Shown piece by piece: positions 1 to 9,984 of a stretch of 64,000 nt of DNA. The notes beneath the pieces are model-generated. The model saw only the letters and a list, made by a program, of their open reading frames with translations, did no database searches and had not been told where the DNA came from. The position numbers were made by a program, and so were the translations under genes. Source of the DNA: Prosopocoilus inquinatus (Eukaryota; Arthropoda; Insecta; Coleoptera; Lucanidae); contig CM069876.1 of the NCBI GenBank assembly GCA_036172665.1, forward strand, positions 49,569,001-49,633,000, read 5' to 3'. The first letter of the stretch is position 1, and the number at the start of each line of letters is the position of its first letter.

Positions 1-230
1 AAACCCTTTGGCGGTGCGATTTGCGCCTATAAAACCACCATAAAACCGTCTGAAACTACCAAATAGATTATTTAAAAATGCATGTGAGAACCCACCACGA
101 CGATAAGCCCTTTTGAAAAGCACGTATACGCGAACGTAATTCGATTGATTGATCATGTGATGTGATGTGTCATGTTGAAAGGCGACGCATAAAAGTGAAG
201 CACTCGACGACGCGCACCGGCGATAAACAA
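1..230 (+). pseudogene. Decayed C2H2 zinc-finger fragment
   Basis: The first bases read as a finger linker and Cys half (KPFGGAICAYK) followed by an in-frame stop. Further downstream are broken linker and histidine remnants, including a CACCGGCGATAAA-type linker near 215. No continuous frame remains. It is the tail of a unit that begins left of the window or has been truncated. Confidence 0.6.
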
Positions 231-377
231 ATAAATTGCAATTTGTGGAATTATTATTTAATAAAGTTGCGCGATTCTGGTTAATTCTGCAAAACCTAAC
301 TCTTTTTTTAAAATTTTTATTAATAAAATCCTGATTGTTATAAGAGATGTTAATCTGTGTTGTTGTTATTATTTCAG

Positions 378-1296
378 AGTTCAAGAAGAGATCAAGCCGC
401 ATCAGGCGCAGGCGAGTCACGTGAACGGAAAACGCAAACGCCGCGTCGCCGATGGCGGTTCGGGACTCGCGTGCGGTTTTTGCCAGCTCAAGTTCGCCAC
501 GTTGTATCGCCTCAAGCGTCACATGTTGAAACACACCGGCGAGAAGCCGTTCAAGTGCGAGCTCTGCGAGTTCAGATGCGCGCGCGCCGACGCCCTGAAA
601 GTGCACGCCTCCGCTCACAACACCAACAAGCGCCTGAAATGCGGCCTGTGCAGCTACGAGACCTTTCGAGAAGAATCGCTCAAGAAACACCTGCGCCTGC
701 ACAGCGGCGACAATTCCTTCACGTGCCAGTACTGCGGCCACCTGTTCCACGGCAGGAAAGCCTTGTACGTGCACGTGAACACCCATACCGGAGATAAGCC
801 ACTCGAGTGCTGCGTGTGTCACACGAGATTCAACGACGCTTCCACCTTGAAGCACCACATGTTCACGCACACCGGCGAGAAACCCTTCGAGTGCGAGCTG
901 TGCGATTTCAAGTCCGCCAGGAAGAATTCGATGAACCGACATATGAGCCGTCACACCGGGGAGAAGCCTTTTAAGTGTCAGTTTTGCGAGTACAGGTGCT
1001 CGAGAAGGTGGGGCCTGGAGAAGCACGTGAAGAGCCAGCACGTGAAGACACAAAAGCACAGAAAGAAATCTCTTAAAAACAACAGTGCCTTCAAAGAGCA
1101 AGAGCAAGAGCAAGAAGCGAAACGCGCAGGCGAAAAACCGATTGGGGACGTTGCTTCTGACGAGGCAGCGAACGCATACGCGAACGTGAACGTAAAAGCG
1201 GAAATGCTTTTTTGTTTCGACTGCGAATACCAGTGCAAACAGATCGCGGAGTTGGTGGCGCACATTAAAGATATGCATCAGAAATCTGAAAATTAA
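378..1296 (+). CDS. C2H2 zinc-finger terminal exon, unit 1 (8 fingers)
   Basis: The exon opens after ATTTCAG at 371-377. One base belongs to a split codon, then about 305 residues follow to the TAA. A basic stretch (GKRKRR, a possible nuclear localisation signal) precedes seven contiguous fingers with TGEKP-type linkers. A Lys/Glu-rich spacer of roughly 70 residues follows, then a lone eighth finger (CFDCEYQC...H-x4-H). The unit is divergent: its exon start is VQEEIKPH rather than FQRTS, and several fingers keep the canonical Phe. The first in-frame Met lies in finger 1, so an upstream coding exon is expected. AATAAA motifs occur within about 50 bases of the stop. The likely product is a nuclear DNA-binding protein with unknown target. 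Confidence 0.85.
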
Positions 1297-1399
1297 TTAA
1301 GTTTTGCTTATTATAACATCTTTTGATAATAATAATAAAAATAAATAAATTATTTGATTGAGAAACTCTCTTGTTTTGCCCATTTTTTTTTATTAAACC

Positions 1400-1705
1400 C
1401 CGCCTCTACAGTTGCGGCTTACGTTCGCGCCGATAATAATCGAGGACTCGTTCGATTCCCGAATTATATAAAAGTCTGCTTTCCCAATTCTCGAGATAAT
1501 TGGAGTTAAGTGTAAGTGTGAGGGCGCCAAACACGTAAGTCTCACTTTATTATTTTAATAAAAGTGTTATTTAATCCGGCTACGTCCCTTATTCAAACTG
1601 AACCGTAACAATATTATTGTTCCACCTACGCCCCTTACGGTCAAAATAAACCGTAACAATATTACTGTTCCACCTACGCCCCTTACAGTCAAAATAAACT
1701 GTAAC
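1400..1705 (+). repeat. Possible LTR relic with ~48-bp tandem repeats
   Basis: A TATATAAAAG box lies at 1465-1474 and a perfect donor-like GTAAGT at 1535-1540. An AATAAAAG follows near 1557. Then come about 2.8 copies of a ~48-bp unit containing CCACCTACGCCCCTTA and GTAACAATATTRYTGT (1575-1705). The TATA, polyadenylation and tandem layout resembles a solo LTR. I could not define both ends or a target duplication, so this is an inference. Confidence 0.35.
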
Positions 1706-1790
1706 TGTAAAAAAGTCACGTCTCAGCTCAACCTTAAAAACAAAATTAGCAAAAGCGTACACTTTAAAACTTAAAATTTTATTATTTCAG

Positions 1791-2500
1791 ATGTCAGCGG
1801 TCCCCAAAATTTAAAACTGTGACGAACGGTGTCACGTCTGCGATTCTAAATTTACGACCGCTGGCACGTGCTGACGCACATCAAAGAGAAGCTCTTCCGC
1901 TGCGTTTACAAATGTGTCAACTCGTGGAAACTGAAGCAGCAGCTCAAACGCGCCCTCTGCGATTACAAATGCGGCTGGCCCGAGTACACGACGCGAGAAT
2001 ACACACCGGCGAGAAGCCGTTCATTTGCGGCGTTTGCAATTACGAATTCCGCTGTTCCGAAAACCTGCATACCGGCGAAAAGCTCAGAATTCCGAGGACG
2101 AGACGATTTAAAATCGCACAGGTTGACGCACACCGAGGAGAAGCAGCCGTTTAAGTGCGATCGTCGCGATTACAAGTGCCGATTTAAGAAGACTTCAGCA
2201 CATGTATACACATACGGGCGAAGCGCCGTCGTTCTACTGCGGGCTTTGCGATTACAAACGTCGAGACAGGAGTTCGTGGAAACTGCACGCGTTCACGCAT
2301 AGCGGCGAGAAGCCGTTTCATGTGACGTCTGCGATCGTAAGAGCCGAGAAAAGAAGGCGTTGAAGCGGCACGCGTTGATACACACCGACGAGAAGCGTTT
2401 CGCATGCGATCTTTGCGATTATAAGAGCAAACAAAGCGAATGCTTGATGCAGCATATGCTGATACATACCGGCGAGACGCTTGTGACTTTAGCGATTATA
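1791..2500 (+). pseudogene. Frameshifted zinc-finger unit
   Basis: A normal acceptor (ATTATTTCAG, ends 1790) and a typical exon start (tgt cag cgg, CQR) are present. The frame breaks before the first finger, and finger pieces then occur in different frames. Examples are LTHIKEKLFRC near 1870 and a DDLKSHRLTHTEEKQPFKC stretch near 2100. The Cys and His pairs cannot be joined in one frame. It is a dead copy of a unit of about eight fingers. Confidence 0.75.
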
Positions 2501-2559
2501 CTTGAAACGCAAAAACTGTAAATACTAATTAGTGTAGGAAATTGTGACGTCACGCGGAG

Positions 2560-3110
2560 ACCTCGTTTAAAAAATGTTGACTCAGCTGATAAAAAAATTT
2601 GGCATAGTATAAAATTTGAAAAGGAATGTGTTCTGACCTTGAATTGAATTGTCGGTATTGATTTTTAATTTTTATTTAATTATTTTTTTATTTATTTATT
2701 TATTTTCTATTTATATTACGTGCTTATGTATATTAAGTAACAAAAAAAAGTAAATACATTAATATTTATTTATTTTTTTATATATTTTTATATTTTATTT
2801 ATTTTTATTTATTATTTATTATTATTATTTACTATTTTTTATTTTTTTTATTTATAGTTTTTTTAATTTATTATTTATAATTTTTTAAATTTATTGTTTA
2901 TTTTTTTAATCTATTATTTATTTTTTAATTTAATATTTGTTTAATATTTTTTTATTATTTATTTATTATTTATATTACGTGCTATGTATATTCTGTATAT
3001 TAAGTGACAAAAAAAGTAAATAAAGTAAATGAGAAAATCATGTTTTCGATTTAATTTTTAATTTTTTTTTAAATAACGTCATTGCAATCTGTAAACATAT
3101 TTTTTTATTT
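2560..3110. other. AT-rich spacer, low complexity
   Basis: The spacer is made largely of TTTATT and TTATTTATT runs. A short stretch containing ATTACGTGCTTATGTATATT appears twice, near 2716 and 2973, suggesting a local duplication. I see no gene in it. Confidence 0.6.
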
Positions 3111-3155
3111 TTTCTGATCTGTTTTGTTTCATATGTCAGATTTGCTTTGTTTCAG

Positions 3156-4092
3156 ATGTCGCTGGACTTCCGAATATAAAATTATTGTGGATGAAAAAAT
3201 TGAAGGGCGCTTAGGCCATCACGCGCCGACACATACCGACGAGAAGCCGCCTATCAAGTGCGTCACGTGCGATTACGAATGTGGAAGCTCCGAAGAACTG
3301 AGCGAGCACTTGCCAATCCACGCCGACGAGAAACCATTTCGCTGCGTCGTTTGCGACTACAAATGTCGCAAGTCCACGCTACTGACGCGGCACATGTTAA
3401 CGCACACCGGCGAAAAACCCTTCAGCTGCGACCTCTGCGATTACAAGTGCCGTCGGGCCGGGTACTTGAAAGAGCACATGCTAACCCACACCGGCGAGAA
3501 GCCCTTCGCCTGCGACCTCTGCGACTTCAAATGTCGACACGTCAGCAACTTGAAACAACACGGACTGAAGCACACCGGCGAGAAGATGTTCAAGTGCGAC
3601 ATTTGCGATTACAAGTGCGGCCTTAAGAGACGTCTGAAGCAGCACGTGTACACGCACACGGGCGAGAAGCGGTTCTGCTGCGATCTGTGCGGTTACAAGT
3701 GCCTCGAGAAGCTCGACCTGAGGCGGCACATGCTGACGCACACCGGCGAAAAGCCGTTCGCCTGCGATCTGTGCAATTACAGGTGCACGCAAGCCGGATC
3801 TTTGAAGCTGCACAGGTTGATTCATACCGGGGAAAAGCCGTTCGCTTGCGATCTTTGCGATTACAGGTGCCGAAGCAGGACGTCTTTGAGGTCGCACGGG
3901 TTGAAACACACCGGGGATAGACCGTTTTGCTGCGACGTTTGCGTGTACAGAGCGCGAGACCGCAACGCTCTGAAACGGCACAAGTTGATGCACTCGGGCG
4001 AGAAGCCGTTCGCCTGTGACGGTTGCGATTACAAATGTCGAGATCGCAATACCTTGAAGCGGCACAGGCTGACGCACGCTAAGCCGAATTAA
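3156..4092 (+). CDS. C2H2 zinc-finger terminal exon, unit 2 (10 fingers)
   Basis: The exon starts after TTTGCTTTGTTTCAG (ends 3155) in phase 2 and begins CRWTSEYK. About 311 residues carry ten contiguous fingers to the C-terminus (KPN, TAA). Nearly all have the D-Y-K-C aromatic-swap form, and finger 9 has Ala at the usual Cys/Phe slot. Linkers are TGEKP with TDEKP, ADEKP, SGEKP and TGDRP variants. The reading frame is open through the acceptor to an ATG at 3133 (MSDLLCF), so an unspliced start is possible but less likely. A decayed copy of the acceptor lies at 3122-3136. Confidence 0.88.
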
Positions 4093-4219
4093 TCTTTGAA
4101 ATTATTTCCAAACCCTAACATTCTTTCGTTTTTTCTCTGAAAAAACACAAATTGACACATTAACGAGAAAGAAAGAAATAGTTTGCGAAACACAGCTATA
4201 ATAATTATTAAGTATAACG

Positions 4220-4301
4220 TACAGTCGCCATCATAAGAAATGATGGGACATTTAAAGCTAAAAACTGTAAGAAAATCCCCTTTTTTATGCTCGCGACTGT
4301 A
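4220..4301. mobile_element. Small inverted-repeat element (MITE, Tc1/mariner-like ends)
   Basis: ACAGTCGC at the left and GCGACTGT at the right are perfect inverted repeats bounded by TA on both sides. The 82-bp insert has no coding capacity. TA-flanked CAGTCG-type ends are typical of Tc1/mariner derivatives. The assignment rests on these short ends alone. Confidence 0.45.
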
Positions 4302-4689
4302 CAAGATACAAGCAAAGTGCATATTTAGCACCACAAAGAAGAGAAATCATGTACTAGCAAGTTAATAGCGCACTTGCGTGTACACAAAGAAATCTATTGT
4401 TATGATAAATGTTATTTCCGGGGCGATTTTCTAAATTTCTCTTCTAGAGTGCTGTGAATGGTGCTGCATCAGAACGCAAGCTACAAAACCACAGCCAACT
4501 ATATGAGAAAATTAAAAAAAGAATCGCTTCGTAAAACAGGCTGTACTGTAAAAAATAAAATAAAATAAAAAATACAAATCCAAACCGTTCGCTTAATAAT
4601 AAATAAATGAACTACTTTCCTCCCTTCTTGAATATTTGTAGTCGCCATTTTTAAAACAACCCTTTATAACAGTAATAATCTCATTTCAG
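4302..4689. other. Spacer upstream of unit 3
   Basis: The stretch around 4445-4490 (TCTAGAGTGCTGTGAAT...) is similar to 7324-7370 upstream of unit 5, so the two units share duplicated 5' flank. A GTCGCC motif at 4641 lies about 45 bases before the acceptor. I see no gene. Confidence 0.5.
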
Positions 4690-5347
4690 GTATCCAGGCG
4701 TTTTCGAGTTCAAATTGGAGGCCCCAAGGCCATTCGAATGTCCGACGTGCGGTTCTAAATTCACAACGAAAAGAAACTTGGTAGATCACATGCTGATACA
4801 CACCGACGAGAAGCCGTTCAAATGTGCCGTCTGCGATTATAAAAGTCGCCTGTCCGGACATCTGAAACTGCACATGGTGAAACACAGCGACGAGAAGCCT
4901 TTCAGTTGCGACGCCTGCGATTACAGATGTCGCGTTCCCGGACAACTCAAGCAGCACCTACTGACGCACACCAACGAGGAGCCCCTTCGGTGCGCCGTTT
5001 GCGATTACAAATGTCGACTGGCGTCGAGACTGAGGAAGCACATGCTGATGCACACCGCCGAAAAACCGTTCAGTTGCGACCTCTGCGATTACAAGTGCCG
5101 ACGGGTCGCGCATCTGAGAGAGCACAAGCTGATACACACCGGCGAGAAACCTTTCGCTTGCGATCTTTGCGACTTTAAGTGTCGACATGCCGGCAACCTG
5201 AAGCAACACGGGTTAATACACACGGGCGAGAAGCCGCATGCCTGTGACGTTTGCGATTTCAGGAGTCGACATCGCAATGCTCTGAAGCGCCACAGGTTGA
5301 CGCACAGCAAACCAGGAACAAAGCAGTTGCAAATTCCTGTTCAATAA
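4690..5347 (+). CDS. C2H2 zinc-finger terminal exon, unit 3 (7 fingers)
   Basis: The acceptor TCATTTCAG ends at 4689. Phase 2 gives YPGVFEFKLEAPRPFEC and about 218 residues. Finger 1 is canonical (CPTCGSKF), and fingers 2-7 are mostly aromatic-swap type. Linker 3-4 is TNEEP and linker 4-5 is TAEKP. A 13-residue tail (SKPGTKQLQIPVQ) follows the last His. The exon start looks like the family consensus with a one-base difference, which changes the first residues from QR-type to PGVFEF. AATAAA lies about 40 bases after the stop. Confidence 0.87.
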
Positions 5348-5524
5348 GTTTTAGTGCTTGATCCATTTTTTATTTAACAAGGCGATAAATAAAATGAACG
5401 ATTTAATTTTTTTGATTTATTTCTTCCTATACACCCTGTATATATGGTACTAGGACTCGTCGCGCCCGATCTTCTTTCTCATAATGGTAAGTTTAGGTTC
5501 GGTTTCAAATCTTTTGTTTGAGTT

Positions 5525-5630
5525 GCGTACGAAGAAGACACACCTTCGAGAAACACATGTTAAACATACCGGCGAGAAACCGTGATTTTTGCGGTTATAA
5601 ACATCGAATACGCAATAATTTGAGACAGTT
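5525..5630 (+). pseudogene. Zinc-finger fragment
   Basis: A histidine half and linker (EKHMLNIPARN-like, ACATACCGGCGAGAAAC) run into a stop, then a GCGGTTATAAACATCGAATACGC Cys-half remnant. It is a single decayed finger pair between units 3 and 4. Confidence 0.55.
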
Positions 5631-5730
5631 TTTTGTTCAGAATCCATATTTTATGTTTTTGTTCTCGTAAAACTTTGTTGTTAACTTATCCATCGGATTA
5701 AATACAATATCAAAGCGAGTTTTGTTACAG

Positions 5731-6784
5731 ATTTCAATGGACATTCAAATCCGAAGCCGCGGACGAAACGGCTACTACTTTCGAAAATGAATGGCGTATA
5801 GAAAAGCATGAGCTGACGCACGCCTACGAGAAGCTATACACCTGCGTCGCTTGCGATTATAAATGTCAAACATCCAGTCAGCTGAAGAAGCACATGGTGA
5901 TACACCCTAACGAAATGCCCTTTCGTTGCGCGACCTGCAACTTTAAGTGCTTGTACAGGTCGCTTTTGGAACAGCACACGCTGACGCACACCGGCGAGAA
6001 ACCGTTCGCTTGCGATCTCTGCGATTACAGAAGCGTGAAATCCGGAAATATGAAGCGACACTCGCTGACGCACACCGGAGACAAGCCGCTCGCTTGCGAC
6101 CTTTGCGAATACAAGTGTCGAGACAGGACGGCTTGGAAGATGCACAAGTTAAAGCACACCGGCGAAAGACCGTTTTGCTGTCGGATTTGCGATTATAGGG
6201 GCCAAAGAGCCGTCGATTTGAAACAGCACAACTTAACGCACACCGACGAGATGCCGCTGGCGTGCGAGTTTTGCAATTACCGATGCCGGCACCTCGCGAG
6301 CTTGAAAGTGCACAGATTCAAGCACACGGGCGAGAAGCCTTACGCCTGCGACGTTTGCGGTTATAGATGCCGGGATGCCAGAAATCTGAGCCAGCACAAA
6401 TTAACTCACACCGACGAGAAGCCTTTCGCCTGCGACCTTTGCGATTTTAGGTGCCGGCAGGCTGCGAACTTGAAGCAGCACAAATTGAGGCACACCGACG
6501 AGAAGCCGTTCGTTTGCGATGTTTGCGGTTTCAGGTGCCGACAGGCCGCGCACCTGAGCCAACACAAATTGATGCATACCGGCGAGAAGCCTTTCGCTTG
6601 CGATCTTTGCGATTTCAAATGCCGACAGGCCGCGAATTTAAATCAGCACAAGCTGACGCACACCGGCGAGAAGCCTTTCGCTTGCGATCTTTGCGCTTTT
6701 AAGTGCCGGCAGGCCGGAAACTTGAAGAGGCACAAATCGAAGCATCACCGGGGGACTGTTGCCGGCGGAATGCCGAATGTTTGA
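5731..6784 (+). CDS. C2H2 zinc-finger terminal exon, unit 4 (11 fingers)
   Basis: The acceptor TTTTGTTACAG ends at 5730, and phase 2 begins FQWTFKSEAADE. About 350 residues follow. A head finger has lost its Cys pair (only EKHELTH remains), then eleven intact fingers run to KHHRGTVAGGMPNV. Fingers 8-11 carry near-identical helices (RQAANLKQH, RQAAHLSQH, RQAANLNQH, RQAGNLKRH), which points to recent internal duplication. Finger 5 has Gly in place of the Cys/Phe core residue. The first Met is in finger 1. Confidence 0.88.
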
Positions 6785-7077
6785 AAGAAAAAAAAAGCTT
6801 CGACGGTCGTTGATGAAAAATGGACGTTACGGTGCGAAAATGCAGTTTTGTTTTCAGTGTTATCGTTAATCTTGTTGTTATGTAAAAATAATTAAAAAAA
6901 TTGTGACAGGGTAATTAATTAATCACATTAAAAAATTAATGATTTAGAAGTGTTTATAAAATTATTTTTGCATTTTTTGTGCACAATGTGAGATCCTAGG
7001 TCTCCAAATAACTTAAGCCACCACGTGACATATTAAGGTTTAATTTTCTGAAATTATTGCAGCATAACAGACAGAGG

Positions 7078-7174
7078 TTAAAGCTTTAAAAAGCGTACGG
7101 ATTTCTTCGTCCCATTTTCTCTCTTTAGGCTTTAAAAGCTGTGCAAATTTCTTCGTCCCTTTTTCTCTCTTCAT
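7078..7174. repeat. ~50-bp tandem duplication
   Basis: Two copies of CTTTAAAA...ATTTCTTCGTCCC...TTTCTCTCTT lie side by side in the spacer between units 4 and 5. The rest of 6785-7456 is AT-rich and shows no gene. Confidence 0.55.
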
Positions 7175-7456
7175 CGCAATCTGTTTCGTTTATTTTTAAT
7201 TATATAATTTTTATATAATTTTAGTTCGAACTATTATTAAAATAAAGAAGGATGATTAGATAAACCAACAAAGAGAGAATTCGAAAAACCGCGGTCGTTT
7301 TTTTTTAAATTTTTAATTTGGCATCTAGAGTGCTGTGAACGCTGCTCGATCTGCACACGTAGGTACACACATCCCAAATTAGACCACGAATTAAAAGAAA
7401 ATCCCTTAATTTTCTTTTTTTTTAATTATCTCTGGCAACTGTCAATCTTGTTTCAG

Positions 7457-8099
7457 ATATCAGCGGATAACCAAATCTCAAACCGAAGCGCACGCGACGA
7501 CGCACGCCAACGAGAAGCCGTTCGGATGCGTCGCTTGCGGCTACAAATGTCAAATAGCCGGACAACTAAAAGCGCACATGTTGATACACACCGGCGAGAA
7601 ACCGTTCACTTGCGATCTCTGCGTTTACAAAAGCGGACGCGCGGGCGATCTAAAAAAACATAGACTGATCCACACCGGCGAGAAGCCATTCGCCTGCGGT
7701 CTCTGCGATTACAAATGCCGCAATTCCAGCAACCTAAGGGAACACAGGTTGACCCACACCGACGAGAAGCCCTTCACCTGCGATCTTTGCGATTACACGT
7801 GTCAAAACAGCAGATATTTGAAGCGGCACGCGTTGTCGCACGCGAAGTCGCTCGGCTGCGAACTCTGCGATTACAGGTGCGGCCGAGTCGATTACTTGAA
7901 GCGGCACAGGTTGGTGCATACCGACGAGAAGCCGTTCACTTGCGGCCTTTGCGGATATAAATGCCGACAGTCCTGGAGCTTGAAAAAGCACGAGCTAACG
8001 CACGCCGGCGAGAAACTGTTTAATTGCGAGGTTTGCGGTTACAAATGCCGACGTAAAAGTATTTTGAAGGAACATGTGTGTACACACACGGGCGATTAG
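7457..8099 (+). CDS. C2H2 zinc-finger terminal exon, unit 5 (7 fingers)
   Basis: The acceptor CTTGTTTCAG ends at 7456, and phase 2 starts YQRITKSQTEAHATTHANEKPF. About 213 residues hold seven fingers, all with Tyr at the swapped position. The linker between fingers 4 and 5 is shortened to AKSLG. The protein stops abruptly in the last linker (THTGD, TAG), and finger-like remains continue for a few codons beyond, so the array was probably longer. The first Met is in finger 1. Confidence 0.86.
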
Positions 8100-8240
8100 A
8101 CTAAGAGATTAAAGCAACGCGTGCCGGCGTTAGAATTATTTTATTTTACTAATTAAATACAAATCGAAACAAATTATTAAATCGAAAAAAAAAAATTTAT
8201 AAGTTGTTCTTGTTGTTTTATTTTTTCTTTCGCGTTTTAA

Positions 8241-8537
8241 CATACGCTTGCGATTACAAATGTCGAGAGAGAAGTTAAACCACACCGGCGAGAAGCCCGT
8301 TCAGTTGTGACTTGACTTGCGATTTCAAGTTCCGATGTGCCGTAAGCCCGAAGAGGCACAGTTTAACGCACACCGGCGATGTTTGCGGTTCTTAATTCCG
8401 ACCGACTTGACAACACATAGGTTAACGCATCGCGAGACTGCAAATGCCAACGTGGCAAAAAATTATTTGAAAAAGCATAGATTTACACAAACCAGCGAAA
8501 ATCCAAACCATGGTATTTCAAATACCTCCACGGAATA
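8241..8537 (+). pseudogene. Zinc-finger pseudogene fragment
   Basis: Recognisable Cys halves (ACGCTTGCGATTACAAATG), linkers (CACACCGGCGAGAAGCCC) and His halves occur, but with missing bases and frame changes. A short open stretch (LKKHRFTQTSENPNHGISNTSTE) at the end resembles the C-terminal tail of units 19 and 22, suggesting a relative of those units. Confidence 0.6.
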
Positions 8538-8640
8538 ATTATGATCTTTTAAAATGTCAAAAGGATTTTTGAATCTAAAATAATCGTGGTATATGCGATT
8601 CTCCATTAAAAAAAATTAAATAACATTTTATTAAAAGAAA

Positions 8641-8832
8641 AACACGTGTTGAAACATACCAGCGAGAAGCTATATACATGCGACATTTGCATTTGGAACG
8701 CACGCGGCCACACACACCTATGAGATCTCACTCGGCTGCGGCTGTAACTCGCAGCAGCAGAATATTTGAAACGACATGAGTTGCTCCGTACCGATGAGAA
8801 GCTGCAGTTGCGGTCTTTCCGATTGCAAATTC
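8641..8832 (+). pseudogene. Zinc-finger pseudogene fragment
   Basis: Remnants include HVLKHTSEKLYTCDIC followed by broken pieces with a CTCGGCTGCG... Cys half and a late ACCGATGAGAAGCTGCAG linker. No frame is open across it. Confidence 0.5.
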
Positions 8833-8977
8833 TATTGTCTTGTACTATGATTATTATTATTTTTTTTCAATTTGAACAATAACAGATCAGATTTGCACTG
8901 CACTGAGTTTAATTTTGTTTTTCCCAAAAACAAAAATTGTCGCGGAACTTAACCTCTTTTTCTGTGTCTTTTATGAT

Positions 8978-9240
8978 TAACGTTAGCGTGAAGAAACACA
9001 GGCTCATCCACACCGGCGAGAAGCCTTTCGCTTGGGACCTCTGCGATTATGAAAATGTCGGAAGTCTGGGACCTTGAAGGAACACAGATTGATACATACC
9101 GGCGAGAAGCCTTTCGCTTGCGATCTTTGCGATTATAAATGCCGACGGCAACGGAAATCACAAATTATCGCATCGTAAAAAGTGAGGGCAAATATGCTTG
9201 AGAAAGCATAGGTTGACACACACCAGCAAAAATCCAGGAC
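8978..9240 (+). pseudogene. Zinc-finger pseudogene fragment
   Basis: Three near-complete finger blocks are visible (VKKHRLIHTGEKPFAWDLCDYEN, then LKEHRLIHTGEKPFACDLCDYKCR). A frameshift near 9052, a Cys to Trp change and a stop near 9180 kill the frame. A final linker with THTSKNPGQ resembles the tail of units 19 and 22. Confidence 0.6.
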
Positions 9241-9504
9241 AGGACGGAAGAAATACCAAAAATTTGTAATCTGACCTTTCCACGGAGGTGCAACGTTTAA
9301 AAATTTTCAAAATATAAAATCTTGAGAAACTTCAATTAAGACGTAATTAATAAAAAGGCATTTACATTGCGTCTCTTGTTTTTTTGTTTTTTTTTCTGGG
9401 ATGCGTTAAACATTGTTCTGTTGTTTGTGCTTGATTGCGCGGAGTTTGTTTTATTGTTTTGTGTTATTGTAATTATTAACCAGTTCAAAAAATTAAATTA
9501 AATA

Positions 9505-9855
9505 TTACATTATACAGGGTTATTCAGACTAAGTGTTGGACAAGTTATTTTTTAATTACCGACCAGTATAAGAAAAATTGTTTTCAAGGCAAGACAAGCA
9601 ATTTAGTAGCCTTGTACAGGTTGATTCAAAGTAAGTGTTAGGCCCGTTATTTTAACTAATCAACCAGTACCAAAAAAAAAAAACTTTAATTAAGTAGCCT
9701 TATACAGGCTAATTCAAAGTAAGCGTTCCACCCGTTATTTAATTTTCAACCCGTATATAAAAAAAATTAATTAAATAACCTTATACAGGGTGATTCAAAG
9801 TAAGTGTTCCATCCGTTATTTATTTAACTTTAATTAATACAGGGTGATTCAAATC
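9505..9855. repeat. Degenerate tandem array of TACAGGGTGATTCAAAG repeats
   Basis: Five copies of TACAGG(G)TGATTCAAAGTAAG(T/C)GTT followed by CCCGTTATTT start near 9512, 9615, 9702, 9782 and 9838, with spacing shrinking from about 103 to 57 bases. The TACAGGGTG core recurs elsewhere in the window in both orientations. Confidence 0.7.
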
Positions 9856-9930
9856 ATTGATTTACTTAAAGCAAACCAGAATTAGAAATTAATTTAAAAT
9901 AATAAAAAAATTTTGTTTGAAAGTTTTGTC

Positions 9931-9946
9931 GTCGCCGAACTTATCC
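9931..9946 (+). promoter_or_regulatory. Conserved pre-acceptor motif (best copy)
   Basis: GTCGCCGAACTTATCC sits 38-54 bases before the unit 6 acceptor. Versions occur before other units at similar distance: 53059 (GTCGCCGAAC), 42398 (CGTCGCTGAAC), 45893 (GTTGCCGCTGAACTTA), 56189 (GTCGCCGCACTTA), 20945 (TCGTCCCAACTTATCC), 26825 (CCCAACTTATCC), 31757 (CCCCAACATATCC), 5677 (GTTGTTAACTTATCC), and before the relic at 62847. It may be a branch-point region, a splicing element or simply retained ancestry. Confidence 0.55.
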
Positions 9947-9984
9947 CTTAACAAAGTCTGTCACTAAAGTCAGTTTCCTTTCAG

